Shown here piece by piece: positions 6,122 to 6,125 of a stretch of DNA of 6,125 bases. The notes beneath the pieces were generated by a model. The model made no database searches, was not told the DNA's origin, and saw nothing but the letters and a program-made list of their open reading frames with translations. Each line of letters opens with the position of its first letter. Position 1 is the stretch's first letter. Both the position numbers and the translations under genes were made by a program. The stretch lies in assembly GCA_039936115.1 (NCBI GenBank), contig JBDTIZ010000298.1, positions 1 through 6,125 on the forward strand, given 5' to 3'. Source of the DNA: DATIJJ01 sp039936115. Its GTDB lineage: Bacteria; Pseudomonadota; Gammaproteobacteria; DSM-16500.

Positions 6122-6125
6122 GTGG

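Noticed and set aside
1..6125. Transposon or genomic island bounded by the terminal inverted repeats
   Set aside because: The interior consists of core genes in a typical gammaproteobacterial order. There is no transposase or integrase and no visible target-site duplication. The repeat is more likely a dispersed palindromic element.
1..6125. CRISPR array, tRNA, rRNA, riboswitch, toxin-antitoxin or defence system
   Set aside because: None is visible: there are no regularly spaced repeats, no tRNA cloverleaf, and all space over 300 bases is filled by the four assigned genes. No glycine riboswitch-like leader precedes glyQ, whose predicted leader is only about 22 bases.

Overview
This 6.1 kb window looks like gammaproteobacterial chromosome. 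It encodes the split (alpha2beta2) bacterial glycyl-tRNA synthetase, and its glyQ-glyS-gmhB order is one I know from Pseudomonas and related gammaproteobacteria. The sequence is moderately AT-rich. It is framed by a GC-rich palindromic repeat of a type I associate, from memory and unchecked, with host-associated lineages such as Legionellales/Coxiellaceae and Rickettsia. My best guess is a Legionellales-like, possibly intracellular, gammaproteobacterium; no marker here fixes the genus.

Layout, all genes on the + strand. Bases 1-227 are non-coding: a 50-base palindromic structure at the edge, one copy of the dispersed repeat, a short imperfect palindrome, and a consensus extended -10 promoter just upstream of glyQ. 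Then come glyQ (228-1154), glyS (1138-3243, overlapping glyQ by 17 bases) and gmhB (3240-3779, overlapping glyS through ATGA). A 95-base gap with a small stem-loop follows, then a 712-residue protein of the acetyl-CoA hydrolase/CoA-transferase family (3875-6013). The last 112 bases hold small dyads and a second, inverted copy of the repeat seen at the left end.

The first three genes look like one translationally coupled operon. GlyQ and GlyS are the two subunits of one enzyme. GmhB makes a precursor of the ADP-heptose used for the lipopolysaccharide inner core. The fourth gene has a proper ribosome-binding site and a larger gap; whether it shares the transcript cannot be told from sequence. 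It has the active-site motifs of class I CoA-transferases but is much longer than the simple 4-hydroxybutyrate CoA-transferases.

I see no new defence, mobile or secretion system. The points most worth checking are the terminal inverted repeats (43 of 45 bases identical), the direct repeat that brackets the glyQ -10 box, and the long architecture of the CoA-transferase.
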